In this document: positions 50,896 through 59,002 of the stretch, in pieces
How the letters are laid out: each line of letters starts with the position of its first letter
Numbering within the stretch: position 1 is the first letter of the stretch
IMG/VR virus record: IMGVR_UViG_3300005534_000011
Coordinates: 1 to 64,000 of that record
DNA: 64,000 bases
Origin: a virus
Direction: 5' to 3' (one strand)
The notes under the pieces: model-generated
What the model was told of the DNA's origin: nothing
Database searches by the model: none
Seen by the model: only the letters and a program-made list of their open reading frames with translations
Made by a program: the position numbers and the translations under genes

Positions 50896-51854
50896 TTCCA
50901 AACAATTTCCCAATTTGCGGATATAGAACTTACCCTATGGAAATCATAGGTGGTTGTACATACCTGATCGTTCATTGCCGTGAACCGGGTTTTACCGGGC
51001 CAGATAGGCTCAAACTTGAGGATGTCAGCGATCAGTTCCTTGTACTGATATTTATACTGGTCAATTCCAACCCCAGCTTTTTCGCTAGCGTCTTTCTGTG
51101 ACCATCCCTCAAATTCTGGGGTATTGAAGAATGCAATATAGCCTTTACCGGGTGGTTGCATGCCCAATTGGACCATAAATTCCAATTCGTCACGGTCCCA
51201 TAGACAGCTAAAATCAATCCACCATGCAAGATTTGCAGCGGTCATAGCTACCGGTATACTATCGGTTAACGGTTTCAGCTTTTTTAACTGAACATCGGCC
51301 CAGTGCTCAGTATTTCCGGTATACCTAGCAATCAATTCTTGTGGGGTCATATCCCAAATATCGGTATAAATTTGTGGATCTTTCATATCATCCAAAAATT
51401 CCCCAACCAATATTGAATCCGCATGAGTTCCGGTGATAACCATCCCACCTCTTTCAGTGACCGAATGAAGAGATTCTAAAGTAATGTCTTCAAATTCGGC
51501 ATACTGTTGAATCCACTCAATAACTTTTGGATCAGCATCAATATCTGATTGTTCCGATCTGGTAAGAGTAATCTTCTGAGTGGTTTTCATACTGCATAGG
51601 TATACCGCAACCAATGTTGAATCCACCCCACCGGAAAACATGATATGAATATCATCGTAATTGGCTAAAATCCATTTTGCTCTGTTCAAACAAGCTTGAT
51701 GGAACGATATATCAGATTTAGGTGCAATTGGTGTATGAATGTATGGATATATTCCGGCGATTCTTGGAATTACGATTGCATTGTTGGTGACATCGGAAAT
51801 TGCCAATCCGAATGAAGATGATTTTACCCATCTGTTATGATATCTGTATGTCAT
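50892..51854 (-). CDS. PP-loop ATP pyrophosphatase (asparagine-synthetase-like)
   Basis: ATG at 51854, two bases after the adhesin stop. IMFSGGVDSTLVAVYL contains the PP-loop SGGVDST (residues 74-80) that binds ATP and releases pyrophosphate. GMVITGTHADSIL and WSQKDASEKAGV may be the further substrate-binding loops. The protein lacks the N-terminal glutaminase domain of asparagine synthetase B. Such enzymes adenylate carboxylates or RNA bases; the target here may be a component of the virion or cell surface. Late expression is inferred from the operon. Confidence 0.75.
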   Translation of the reverse strand: MTYRYHNRWVKSSSFGLAISDVTNNAIVIPRIAGIYPYIHTPIAPKSDISFHQACLNRAKWILANYDDIHIMFSGGVDSTLVAVYLCSMKTTQKITLTRSEQSDIDADPKVIEWIQQYAEFEDITLESLHSVTERGGMVITGTHADSILVGEFLDDMKDPQIYTDIWDMTPQELIARYTGNTEHWADVQLKKLKPLTDSIPVAMTAANLAWWIDFSCLWDRDELEFMVQLGMQPPGKGYIAFFNTPEFEGWSQKDASEKAGVGIDQYKYQYKELIADILKFEPIWPGKTRFTAMNDQVCTTTYDFHRVSSISANWEIVWK

Positions 51855-51855
51855 A

Positions 51856-52728
51856 TTACGCCACCGACCCTGAATAATTACTTGTATTACCAATATAGCT
51901 ACTTACATTACCCCAACCGAGATACGCATATCCAGCGGCACCCCCACCACCAGCCGGACCCGCCACGCTCCAACTACATGTAGAGCCATCATAAGAACCT
52001 GCACCACCGGGAGCACCAGCAGCACCCCAACCACCGCCCCAACCACCCCAACCACCGGCACCAGAAACACCGGGTGCAGTTCCACCGGATTGGGCAATAG
52101 CAAATCCTTGGCCGTTACCGCCGTTACCGCCCCCTGATATTAAGCAAATCGGACCACGGTCACCACCGCCGCTACTGGCATAACCACCAGCACCGCCACC
52201 ACCGCCACCACCGCCGCCGCCATATACCCAACCACCGTTGATATACATGGTAATAGAGCCACCGGCAATAGCAAAAAACTGTAAAGCGTAGCCACCGGCA
52301 CCACCGGCACTACCACCCCACCCAGCATTAGCAGATGCACCAGCAGCACCTAAGCCGCCATATGCTTGAATAGTCCCACGTAGTTCAATTGTGAGTGCAG
52401 TTCCAGTCGGCCATGATCCTATAACACATGCTGGATTCCCTGTAGCGTAAGAATACATGGTCCCAGATAGGATTAGATAAACTTTTGGTTGGTTGTTGTA
52501 TCCATATGCGTTAGCAATTGATCGGAGATTACCATTTTGGGCATCCCCGATAGTTAGTGTAAATGTATTTGACTTGCTTTGTAGATTTGACATTGAAATC
52601 TGACCGGACGGTACTAATGCCAGAGTACGCACCGCAGTATCATTTAAACTTGAATTAGCCCGATTGTAGGCTAACCCAAGTTCGGCGTTAACATCCGAAA
52701 TGGCGATTTGGCCTGATGGTGTTGTCAT
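51856..52728 (-). CDS. Glycine-rich tail adhesin (receptor-binding, gp38-like)
   Basis: The first 45 residues (SGQIAISDVNAELG, SGQISMSNLQ) form an attachment unit seen in phage tail proteins. Residues 120-290 consist of polyglycine tracts (a run of ten Gly near 172) separated by short loops, as in the T2/S16 gp38 adhesins, where polyglycine II helices hold receptor-binding loops at the tip of the long tail fibre. It lies directly after the fibre gene, as gp38 does after gp37 in T2-type phages. It has a near-consensus late promoter of its own. Confidence 0.82.
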   Translation of the reverse strand: MTTPSGQIAISDVNAELGLAYNRANSSLNDTAVRTLALVPSGQISMSNLQSKSNTFTLTIGDAQNGNLRSIANAYGYNNQPKVYLILSGTMYSYATGNPACVIGSWPTGTALTIELRGTIQAYGGLGAAGASANAGWGGSAGGAGGYALQFFAIAGGSITMYINGGWVYGGGGGGGGGGAGGYASSGGGDRGPICLISGGGNGGNGQGFAIAQSGGTAPGVSGAGGWGGWGGGWGAAGAPGGAGSYDGSTCSWSVAGPAGGGGAAGYAYLGWGNVSSYIGNTSNYSGSVA

Positions 52729-52761
52729 GTTTGTTACTCAATAGGTTGAATTTTCTAATGG

Positions 52762-52769
52762 TATTTATC
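52762..52769 (-). promoter_or_regulatory. Possible T4-type late promoter
   Basis: Minus-strand GATAAATA, one mismatch from TATAAATA, about 35 bases upstream of the adhesin start. Confidence 0.5.
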
Positions 52770-52773
52770 AAAT

Positions 52774-52797
52774 AAAAAAGGGGCCAATTGGCCCCTT
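52774..52797 (-). terminator. Rho-independent terminator after the tail fibre
   Basis: Perfect AAGGGGCC/GGCCCCTT palindrome followed on the minus strand by T6. Confidence 0.9.
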
Positions 52798-52802
52798 ATG
52801 AA

Positions 52803-55800
52803 TTACTTGCTAATTGCCTCGATCAATGCCGCGACTTGTTGTTTTAGAGCCTGAATTTCCTTATCCTGCTCTTTAATTGCTTCGACCAATACCGGCACCA
52901 ATCTCTCATATTTCAGAGTTAGATAATGTTCACCTGATTTGGATTCACCTTTAACATCGGTAACATCAAAGGGTGCCTGTTCAACCGCTTGTGGGGTTGT
53001 TGCTTGGATATCCTGTGCCAACAGACCAATTTCTTCTTTGGTTGGATCATATCCGAATGTAGCAGCCAATGCGTTAGCGTTGTAGCTATACCCAGTCCAA
53101 GATTTAACAGTTTCCAATGCGTTAGCAATTGGTTTCAGATTTTCTTTCAGACGTTTGTCAGAGTAATATGCGGTTACGTTACCGGTTGCCGCAATATCGG
53201 ATGCTACATAAAACGCTTTACCACCGTAAACACGAACCCATGTAGTATCCTGCATGAAGATACCACCGCCGTAATCGTTGTTGTACCATCCTGTAGCCCC
53301 TGTAGACCTCCACCAGCTACTATTGATGGTTGTACCACTAAAGGTATGAGTACCGGTATAAGACCCTGTACCACTAGCTGTGAACGCCCCTGCAACAGAT
53401 ACGCTGGAGTTGAATGTCCAAGCTGAACCTGATGCAATCGCACCAGTCGCCAATGTCATGATCAATGGGCGGTTGGTGTTATATGAACCATACTGATCAG
53501 CAGATGCTGTTTGCATCAGATATAGGTTTGTACCATCATTTCGCCAGAATGTTCCGTAGTTGCCTTGAACCATTCTATAGCTGTTGATTGCACTTGATTG
53601 CACTTCACCCGCAAACAGGTTGTTTCTATCCAATTTCGCGGTGTTACTATCAATACCAGCCGTCGATGTAACAGTTAACCCAGTTTCACTGGTGATGATC
53701 GATGCATCCCATGTGCCGGTATCCCACCCGGTGGCTGTGGCCCCAGTCCATGCAAGATTTACATCTTTAACGAATACCGTAGGGTACGACCATACCGAAG
53801 TAGCAGTACCAATCAGAATACAGTTGTTAGTACCATCATGAGCAAATCTAACAGATTGACCAATCGCATTTGCATTACCGTTGTTGGTTGATGCGGATGT
53901 GTATAACCATGTTGCAGGTGCTACCGAATAGTTATACCCGGCTACAATCAACTCACTATTACTTCTACCAACCGCACCCTCATTAATACCAACCGCCATT
54001 TTCAGCATGGTGTTGTTATAACCAACCGGTAACACAATTTTCAGAGTACCTGTAATTGTTGCACTACCACCACCAACAAACTTGGATAATACCATGTCGT
54101 AAGTTTTGGTATTGGCTACCTGATGTGAAATCGGACCTGTAAGAAGTCCGCCAGTTGTTGGAAGCTTAGTCGAATCTGTTACCGTGATGTTAGCAGTCCC
54201 ATCAAATGGAACACCATTGATGGTCCGTGGGATGTTAAGTTTACTTGCAGCAGTTGATAGTCCGTTGATATTGATACTGTAAGTCGATCCCGGAATAATA
54301 GCAGAAATGCTAATCCAGCTCGACCAAACACCTACACCCGGATCATATTGTCTAAATTGAACCGATGGGTTACCACTGTACAAATACGCAAATTGGAATC
54401 TAGCCGATGTATTCGAAATAGACTGCGACCAGACGGTACTGATATACCAATATGATGCACCACCATCCGGGGTATTCACATGGTTGGTTACGATCAGGTT
54501 TAATGCAGTTACGTTCGGGTCATCACCAACTAATGCAACAGCGGTATTCTGTGACATCTGAGCGGCGATTACACCACCTACTTTGTATGTATCTAATGCT
54601 TTATCAACGGTAGTGCCATAAATCTGCAAGAACTTTGCATCAGCTTCGGCTTTACTGTAAACACTCAACGAACCACGAGCGGCAACAGGGTCTGCAATAT
54701 CTGCCAAGTTCTGAGTCTTTTTCAGATACGCGGAACCATGGTTAAGCGTTTCCCAAACATATTTCGCACCGATGTATCCACGATAAATGAAAGTTACCAC
54801 CATACCGTTATCTGTGGTCGCATATGTAGCAGATGTTAGACCATCCAACAACATATTTGAGGTGTTTGGAACTGTGATTGTTACCGGGAATGATGCTGTA
54901 CTAATAGCCGCTGTTACAATATCACCAATCTTAACTTGATCTACTGGCGGTAGCAGAATATTAGATGAAACCACACCGGATAGGGTTACCAAGGTGTTTG
55001 GAACCATTGAGCCCGAAGTCATTACAGGTACGGATTTGGTATCATTGAGATTGATAACCGCCCATTCCCCACCTTTGTACATGAATAGGGTTCTACCACG
55101 CTGCTTTATTCGGAAGGTGGTGGTGTTTTGTAACGCACCGTTAACCCGGAAATAAGCACTACCTGTTGCAGTTACTACCAACGACCCTGATGTAACAGTA
55201 TCTTGATATCTGGTATTAACCTCAACCCAATCACCATCATACATAGTGGCGTTGTTAGGCAGGTTCAAGACTTTGTTGGTTGTATCCAATGTAACAAATA
55301 CAGATTGGTTTGTTAATGGAGCCAACGTCTCTGTCATACGACCTGATTGGGCATTTGAATATGCCATCCATGAACCGGATACCGAATCATAGATCAGGGT
55401 AACCATTGCAGCAGTTCTGGTCATAACAATGGATGGGCTACCATTGATGTTTTTACCGTTACCGTTGATGGTGATGTTAAAGTTAGAACATTGACCCAAT
55501 CCATCAGCAACTACTACCCATTGACCCTGAACCGGGTTAATAGGAAGAATAACAGTTACAGGGGATGTTGAAAGTTGAACGTTGTTCCAAGTGTTCGGGG
55601 CCACAACTGTGTTGACCGAAACCAATTGATATTGAGGTTTGGTTACACGAATAACTCTCCAAGTACCACCCAAGAATACCAATTGAGTTGTATCAGATGA
55701 GTTGATCTGATAGTTAGAAACCCCTGTGTTGTTGAATGTGTTAGTACCGGCACTCAAGATGATAGGGTTGGTTGAAGCTGTCCCTTCATCAATGATGTAA

Positions 55801-56192
55801 ACCATATCCCCTTCTTTGGCATAAATTGGAAGGGTAACTGTCACGGATGTTGCTGCGGTGTTTAGCAATAGGCAATCGCCGGGCTCTGCTGTATACGCAC
55901 CGGTAATTCTCTGCCATAGATTGAATGCGTGAATTTCCTGCCACGCTGTTAGATCAAATGGGCCTAATACTGTAGCAATCTTGGACTTGTATAAACGGTT
56001 TGATCGTTCAACGACAAATCCAATCGGATATGTTCTGGTTGGATCATAGGTTTGTACTGTGTTCTTTGCGATCAAATATTCAATATTGACTGCATCCATC
56101 GGATTGATTGGGTCACCTACGTTGATGACCTGTGCGCCGTTTGCATCAACGCCCAATCTTGCTTTAAATGGTTTTGCTTGTGGTCCGCTCAT
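52803..56192 (-). CDS. Long tail fibre protein with S74 intramolecular chaperone
   Basis: ATG at 56192 with GAGGT upstream gives 1,129 residues; a longer start is less likely. The N-terminus (MSGPQAKPFKARLGVDANGAQ, INVGDPINPMDAVNIEYL) is the phage attachment type. The middle consists of beta-rich repeats. A fibre tip domain leads to YYSDKRLKENLKPI and GYDPTKEEIGLLAQDIQ, the S74 endosialidase-type chaperone, ending in a coiled coil (EQDKEIQALKQQVAALIEAI). The chaperone assists trimer folding and usually cuts itself off at the Ser of the SDKRLK motif. Confidence 0.92.
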   Translation of the reverse strand: MSGPQAKPFKARLGVDANGAQVINVGDPINPMDAVNIEYLIAKNTVQTYDPTRTYPIGFVVERSNRLYKSKIATVLGPFDLTAWQEIHAFNLWQRITGAYTAEPGDCLLLNTAATSVTVTLPIYAKEGDMVYIIDEGTASTNPIILSAGTNTFNNTGVSNYQINSSDTTQLVFLGGTWRVIRVTKPQYQLVSVNTVVAPNTWNNVQLSTSPVTVILPINPVQGQWVVVADGLGQCSNFNITINGNGKNINGSPSIVMTRTAAMVTLIYDSVSGSWMAYSNAQSGRMTETLAPLTNQSVFVTLDTTNKVLNLPNNATMYDGDWVEVNTRYQDTVTSGSLVVTATGSAYFRVNGALQNTTTFRIKQRGRTLFMYKGGEWAVINLNDTKSVPVMTSGSMVPNTLVTLSGVVSSNILLPPVDQVKIGDIVTAAISTASFPVTITVPNTSNMLLDGLTSATYATTDNGMVVTFIYRGYIGAKYVWETLNHGSAYLKKTQNLADIADPVAARGSLSVYSKAEADAKFLQIYGTTVDKALDTYKVGGVIAAQMSQNTAVALVGDDPNVTALNLIVTNHVNTPDGGASYWYISTVWSQSISNTSARFQFAYLYSGNPSVQFRQYDPGVGVWSSWISISAIIPGSTYSININGLSTAASKLNIPRTINGVPFDGTANITVTDSTKLPTTGGLLTGPISHQVANTKTYDMVLSKFVGGGSATITGTLKIVLPVGYNNTMLKMAVGINEGAVGRSNSELIVAGYNYSVAPATWLYTSASTNNGNANAIGQSVRFAHDGTNNCILIGTATSVWSYPTVFVKDVNLAWTGATATGWDTGTWDASIITSETGLTVTSTAGIDSNTAKLDRNNLFAGEVQSSAINSYRMVQGNYGTFWRNDGTNLYLMQTASADQYGSYNTNRPLIMTLATGAIASGSAWTFNSSVSVAGAFTASGTGSYTGTHTFSGTTINSSWWRSTGATGWYNNDYGGGIFMQDTTWVRVYGGKAFYVASDIAATGNVTAYYSDKRLKENLKPIANALETVKSWTGYSYNANALAATFGYDPTKEEIGLLAQDIQATTPQAVEQAPFDVTDVKGESKSGEHYLTLKYERLVPVLVEAIKEQDKEIQALKQQVAALIEAISK

Positions 56193-56256
56193 TATTACCT
56201 CGGTGTCACTTTCGACCGGTTTGTTTAGAAGCAGACGATAATCTGCTATGATATGT

Positions 56257-56264
56257 ATATTTAT
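56257..56264 (-). promoter_or_regulatory. T4-type late promoter
   Basis: Exact TATAAATA on the minus strand, about 65 bases upstream of the fibre start codon, followed by a leader with GAGGTAATA. It would need gp55-type sigma, gp33 and the clamp. Confidence 0.88.
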
Positions 56265-56314
56265 AGGGGAGAATTTGATGGAAAAGGATTCGAAACAAAA
56301 TTTCATCGATTCTG

Positions 56315-56343
56315 TTTAGAATCCACTGATCATGTGGTAAAGT
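56315..56343 (+). promoter_or_regulatory. Promoter for the 56388/RNase H operon
   Basis: TTTAGA (56315-56320) preceded by GATTCTG, 17 bases, TAAAGT (56338-56343). Divergent from the late promoter at 56257. Confidence 0.65.
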
Positions 56344-56387
56344 GGCACCAAATGAACGAACCCAAACCAGTATTTAGTAAGGTGTCT

Positions 56388-56603
56388 ATGACCTATAAAT
56401 TTTCAGAGAGCCAGCACGTCACCTTCAACTACTCCGGGATGACAGGGGTTGGCTACATCCGTGGGGTTTCGACCACTGAGTTGCCTATCGTCGGGTGTAC
56501 CTACATCATCGAGGTGTCTCGCTCGAATATGGACCTACCGACCGATGAGTATCCATTCAGCACATTGTGCATACCAGAGATTGGCATCAAGGAATTAGAA
56601 TGA
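56388..56603 (+). CDS. Hypothetical protein, 71 aa
   Basis: AAGG selects ATG 56388; ATG 56352 is possible. Beta-rich protein (HVTFNYSGMTGVGYIRGV, VGCTYIIEVSRS). Likely a small barrel. ATGA join to the next gene. Confidence 0.6.
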   Translation: MTYKFSESQHVTFNYSGMTGVGYIRGVSTTELPIVGCTYIIEVSRSNMDLPTDEYPFSTLCIPEIGIKELE

Positions 56604-56893
56604 AAAAATCAAAATCATCCAAGCCTGTCACACCAGCGGTAGACACGGTTTGGTATCAAATCGGCGATGAGGAAGGGGTCGGGGTCTTCAAAGGCATTCA
56701 GGATCAAACCGTAGGGTTTTGCATGGTTGACATCACTGCGCACATTCATCGGAAAACTGATGCATTCGCAAAATTTGATGTAACCAATTTGATTCAACCA
56801 ATTCCAATTGCGAATGTTCGACACGTATCCAATGCATATGTGTATGGGTGGATTCAGATGCAGAAAAATTTGATACAATATCGAAAAAGGTAA
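56600..56893 (+). CDS. Hypothetical protein, 97 aa
   Basis: ATG 56600 in ATGA overlap. Basic start (KKSKSSKP), then beta-rich (VWYQIGDEEGVGVFKGIQDQ) as in SH3-like folds. Directly upstream of RNase H. No family recognised. Confidence 0.6.
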   Translation: MKKSKSSKPVTPAVDTVWYQIGDEEGVGVFKGIQDQTVGFCMVDITAHIHRKTDAFAKFDVTNLIQPIPIANVRHVSNAYVYGWIQMQKNLIQYRKR

Positions 56894-56902
56894 AAATACA
56901 GA

Positions 56903-57808
56903 GTGAGTTTAGCGGAATTTCTTGGTGAAGAAGAACGAAAATCGGGTTTGATGATCGTTGACTTCTCCCAAATCATCATCAGTACAATCAACGCGACATT
57001 CCGACCAACCGAAGAATTATCGGTAGACCTGATTCGTCATGTTGCATTGAACTCGATTCGTTTCAATGTCCTTTCCAACAAAGCTATCTACCCGGATATC
57101 GTTCTGGCGTGTGACCGTGGGCCATATTGGCGGAAAGAGATTGCACCATATTACAAAGCCCACCGAAAAGACCAACGGGATGAATCCGGTTGGGATTGGA
57201 AAGTCATATTTGAAGCAATGAATCAGGTGCGTGAAGAACTGCATTTGATCTTTCCTTATAGGACTATCCAGATTCAAGGAATTGAAGCGGATGACATTGC
57301 CGGGGTTCTGACCCATCAGCTATGGCACAAATATGATAGAATCCTTCTGGTTTCGTCTGATAGTGACTGGGCTCAGTTGTCCAAATTCAAGAACGTCAAG
57401 CAATGGTCACCGATTCAGAAAAAGTGGGTCGAACCTAAGCATGGGTCTGCGCATTTGCATTTGATGGAAAAGGTTATCAAGGGTGATTCTAAGGATTGTA
57501 TTGCCAGCATCAAATCTGTTTCAGACCATTTGATGAATTTCCGGGATACCAGACAGAAATCCATCATGCAAAAAGAGCTTGATATCTGGTTACATAATCC
57601 GGTCGAGGACTGGGCCACCGATGAGTTCACAATCAATCGATACTATGAGAATTTGAAATTGTTGGATTTGGGTCTAATCCCCCAAGAGATTCAGGACAAA
57701 ATAATGGCTGCATTTAACGAACCACGTCCAAACGGGGCTAAAATTTTTGATTATTTTGTTAAGCATCGACTAAAGGAAATGATCGGTCGAATAGGTGAAT
57801 TCGTGTGA
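56903..57808 (+). CDS. rnh: RNase H / 5'-3' exonuclease of the T4 type
   Basis: GTG 56903. SGLMIVDFSQIIIS, the DLIRHVALNSIRFNV helix, LACDRGPYWRKEIAPYYK, IEADDIAGVL, LLVSSDSDWAQLSK, VKQWSPIQKKWV and KGDSKDCIAS line up with T4 RNase H (flap endonuclease family) in order and spacing; length 301 versus 305 in T4. The enzyme removes RNA primers and some DNA behind the lagging strand, working with gp32 and the clamp. Acidic residues of the two-metal site (VDF, CDR, ADD, SSDSD) are kept. Confidence 0.93.
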   Translation: MSLAEFLGEEERKSGLMIVDFSQIIISTINATFRPTEELSVDLIRHVALNSIRFNVLSNKAIYPDIVLACDRGPYWRKEIAPYYKAHRKDQRDESGWDWKVIFEAMNQVREELHLIFPYRTIQIQGIEADDIAGVLTHQLWHKYDRILLVSSDSDWAQLSKFKNVKQWSPIQKKWVEPKHGSAHLHLMEKVIKGDSKDCIASIKSVSDHLMNFRDTRQKSIMQKELDIWLHNPVEDWATDEFTINRYYENLKLLDLGLIPQEIQDKIMAAFNEPRPNGAKIFDYFVKHRLKEMIGRIGEFV

Positions 57809-58383
57809 CCAAATTGGTTTATGGAATTGGTATATCAGATCCGGGTCAATATTTTAGTAGGGTTGATGGTAAACACACGGATGAATACCAATTATGGGTC
57901 CGGGTGCTTCAGCGTTGCCAATCTGGTGGGTTGTTTCAGACCAAACAGCCAGCTTATATAGGCTGTTCGGTTCACCCTGATTTTATCAGATTCCAATGGT
58001 TCGCGGAATGGTGTAACAACCAGATTGGATTTGGATTGAAAGGGTGGGCCTTGGATAAAGACATTTTGATCCAAAGCAACAGGGTGTATGGTCCTGATAC
58101 GTGTTGTTTTGTACCGAAGCAATTAAATCAGTTGTTGGCCCACAAACGATCGAATCAAGGATTGCACCCAACCGGTGTTAGCTATTTCAGAAATCGTGGA
58201 AATTATATAGCTCAGATAGGTATTGACGGTAAAAATAAAACTCTTGGATATTTCGAAACCCCAGAGTTGGCCGAAGCTGCTTATAAAATAGCTAAAACAA
58301 ATGACATTCGTAGACAAGCTGAACTCTGGAAAACGCAGATTGATCCTAGAGTTTATGTTGCCCTTCTAAAATATGAGGTGTGA
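57805..58383 (+). CDS. HNH/AP2-type homing endonuclease 3
   Basis: GTG 57805 overlaps the RNase H stop by four bases. GCSVHPDFIRFQWFAEWC, WALDKDILIQSNRVYGPDTC followed by FVP, and PTGVSYFRNRGNYIAQIGI with YFETPELAEAAYKIAK match the copy at 10762 almost throughout; AP2-like repeat intact. It interrupts the replication block right after rnh, a typical site for a mobile endonuclease next to a conserved gene it targets. Confidence 0.8.
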   Translation: MTKLVYGIGISDPGQYFSRVDGKHTDEYQLWVRVLQRCQSGGLFQTKQPAYIGCSVHPDFIRFQWFAEWCNNQIGFGLKGWALDKDILIQSNRVYGPDTCCFVPKQLNQLLAHKRSNQGLHPTGVSYFRNRGNYIAQIGIDGKNKTLGYFETPELAEAAYKIAKTNDIRRQAELWKTQIDPRVYVALLKYEV

Positions 58384-58386
58384 GGT

Positions 58387-58914
58387 ATGAGAACAACGCA
58401 AGAATGGTGGGATGCGGTATCTAACGATCCTGATAAAATGATTGAATGGCTCAAAGCTCAATATCATGGGGAAGTCACCGCATCTAACAGGATTCGCGAG
58501 CTGTTGACCCAATACCCGGAAATGACAAAGTTCGAACGTGATTTGATCGAAATGATTGCGCAAGATGAAACCAATCATGCTGAATGGGTCAAAACTTTGT
58601 TGACCACTCGGGGTATTCCGGCAGAAGTCCTGACCAAAGAAGAACGGTATTGGGATCAGACCCTTCCAAAAGGTAATGCTACATTTTCTCAAATGTGTGC
58701 AATCGGTTATCATGCCGAAACCATGCGGCTTGAAAGGATCAAATTGCTGGCAAAATCTCGAAAATTTGATGATATTGCAGAAGTTTTTCTGCGCATTCTA
58801 CCAGAGGAACGCTTTCATACCAAAGCTTTCATGGTGATGTCAACCCCAGAAGACATCGCGGCTGCGTTACCCGCACACAATGAAGGCTTAAATGCTTTGG
58901 GCTTGGTAGCCTAA
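58387..58914 (+). CDS. Ferritin-like diiron protein
   Basis: ATG 58387. The 175-residue helical protein has a complete diiron ligand set in the right spacing: E29 (YHGEV), E61-x-x-H64 (DETNHAEW), E111 (GYHAETM) and E141-x-x-H144 (PEERFHTKAF). Two E plus ExxH half-sites are the ferritin/rubrerythrin/MiaE-like four-helix signature. It could be an oxygenase, peroxidase or iron store. A diiron enzyme inside a replication operon is unusual; ribonucleotide reductase is excluded by size and motifs. Confidence 0.78.
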   Translation: MRTTQEWWDAVSNDPDKMIEWLKAQYHGEVTASNRIRELLTQYPEMTKFERDLIEMIAQDETNHAEWVKTLLTTRGIPAEVLTKEERYWDQTLPKGNATFSQMCAIGYHAETMRLERIKLLAKSRKFDDIAEVFLRILPEERFHTKAFMVMSTPEDIAAALPAHNEGLNALGLVA

Positions 58915-58923
58915 AATTTTTGA

Positions 58924-58958
58924 ATTCTGGTTTGATTCTGTTTAGATCAAACCAGAAT
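58924..58958. repeat. 13-bp dyad over the rIIA promoter
   Basis: ATTCTGGTTTGAT (58924-58936) and ATCAAACCAGAAT (58946-58958) pair perfectly around TCTGTTTAG, covering the -35 box and half of the spacer of the promoter at 58941. Confidence 0.8.
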
Positions 58959-58969
58959 CATGATAGAAT
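58941..58969 (+). promoter_or_regulatory. rIIA promoter of the GATTCTGTTTAGA class
   Basis: TTTAGA (58941-58946), 17 bases, TAGAAT (58964-58969), inside the dyad described for 58924. Confidence 0.72.
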
Positions 58970-59002
58970 TTACACATCAACACATAGTGAGTAATTAATT
59001 TA

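Noticed and set aside
53204-53841. Plus-strand and second minus-strand open frames inside the tail fibre gene
   Set aside because: They are opposite or shifted frames of the 1,129-codon fibre gene, with no start signals.
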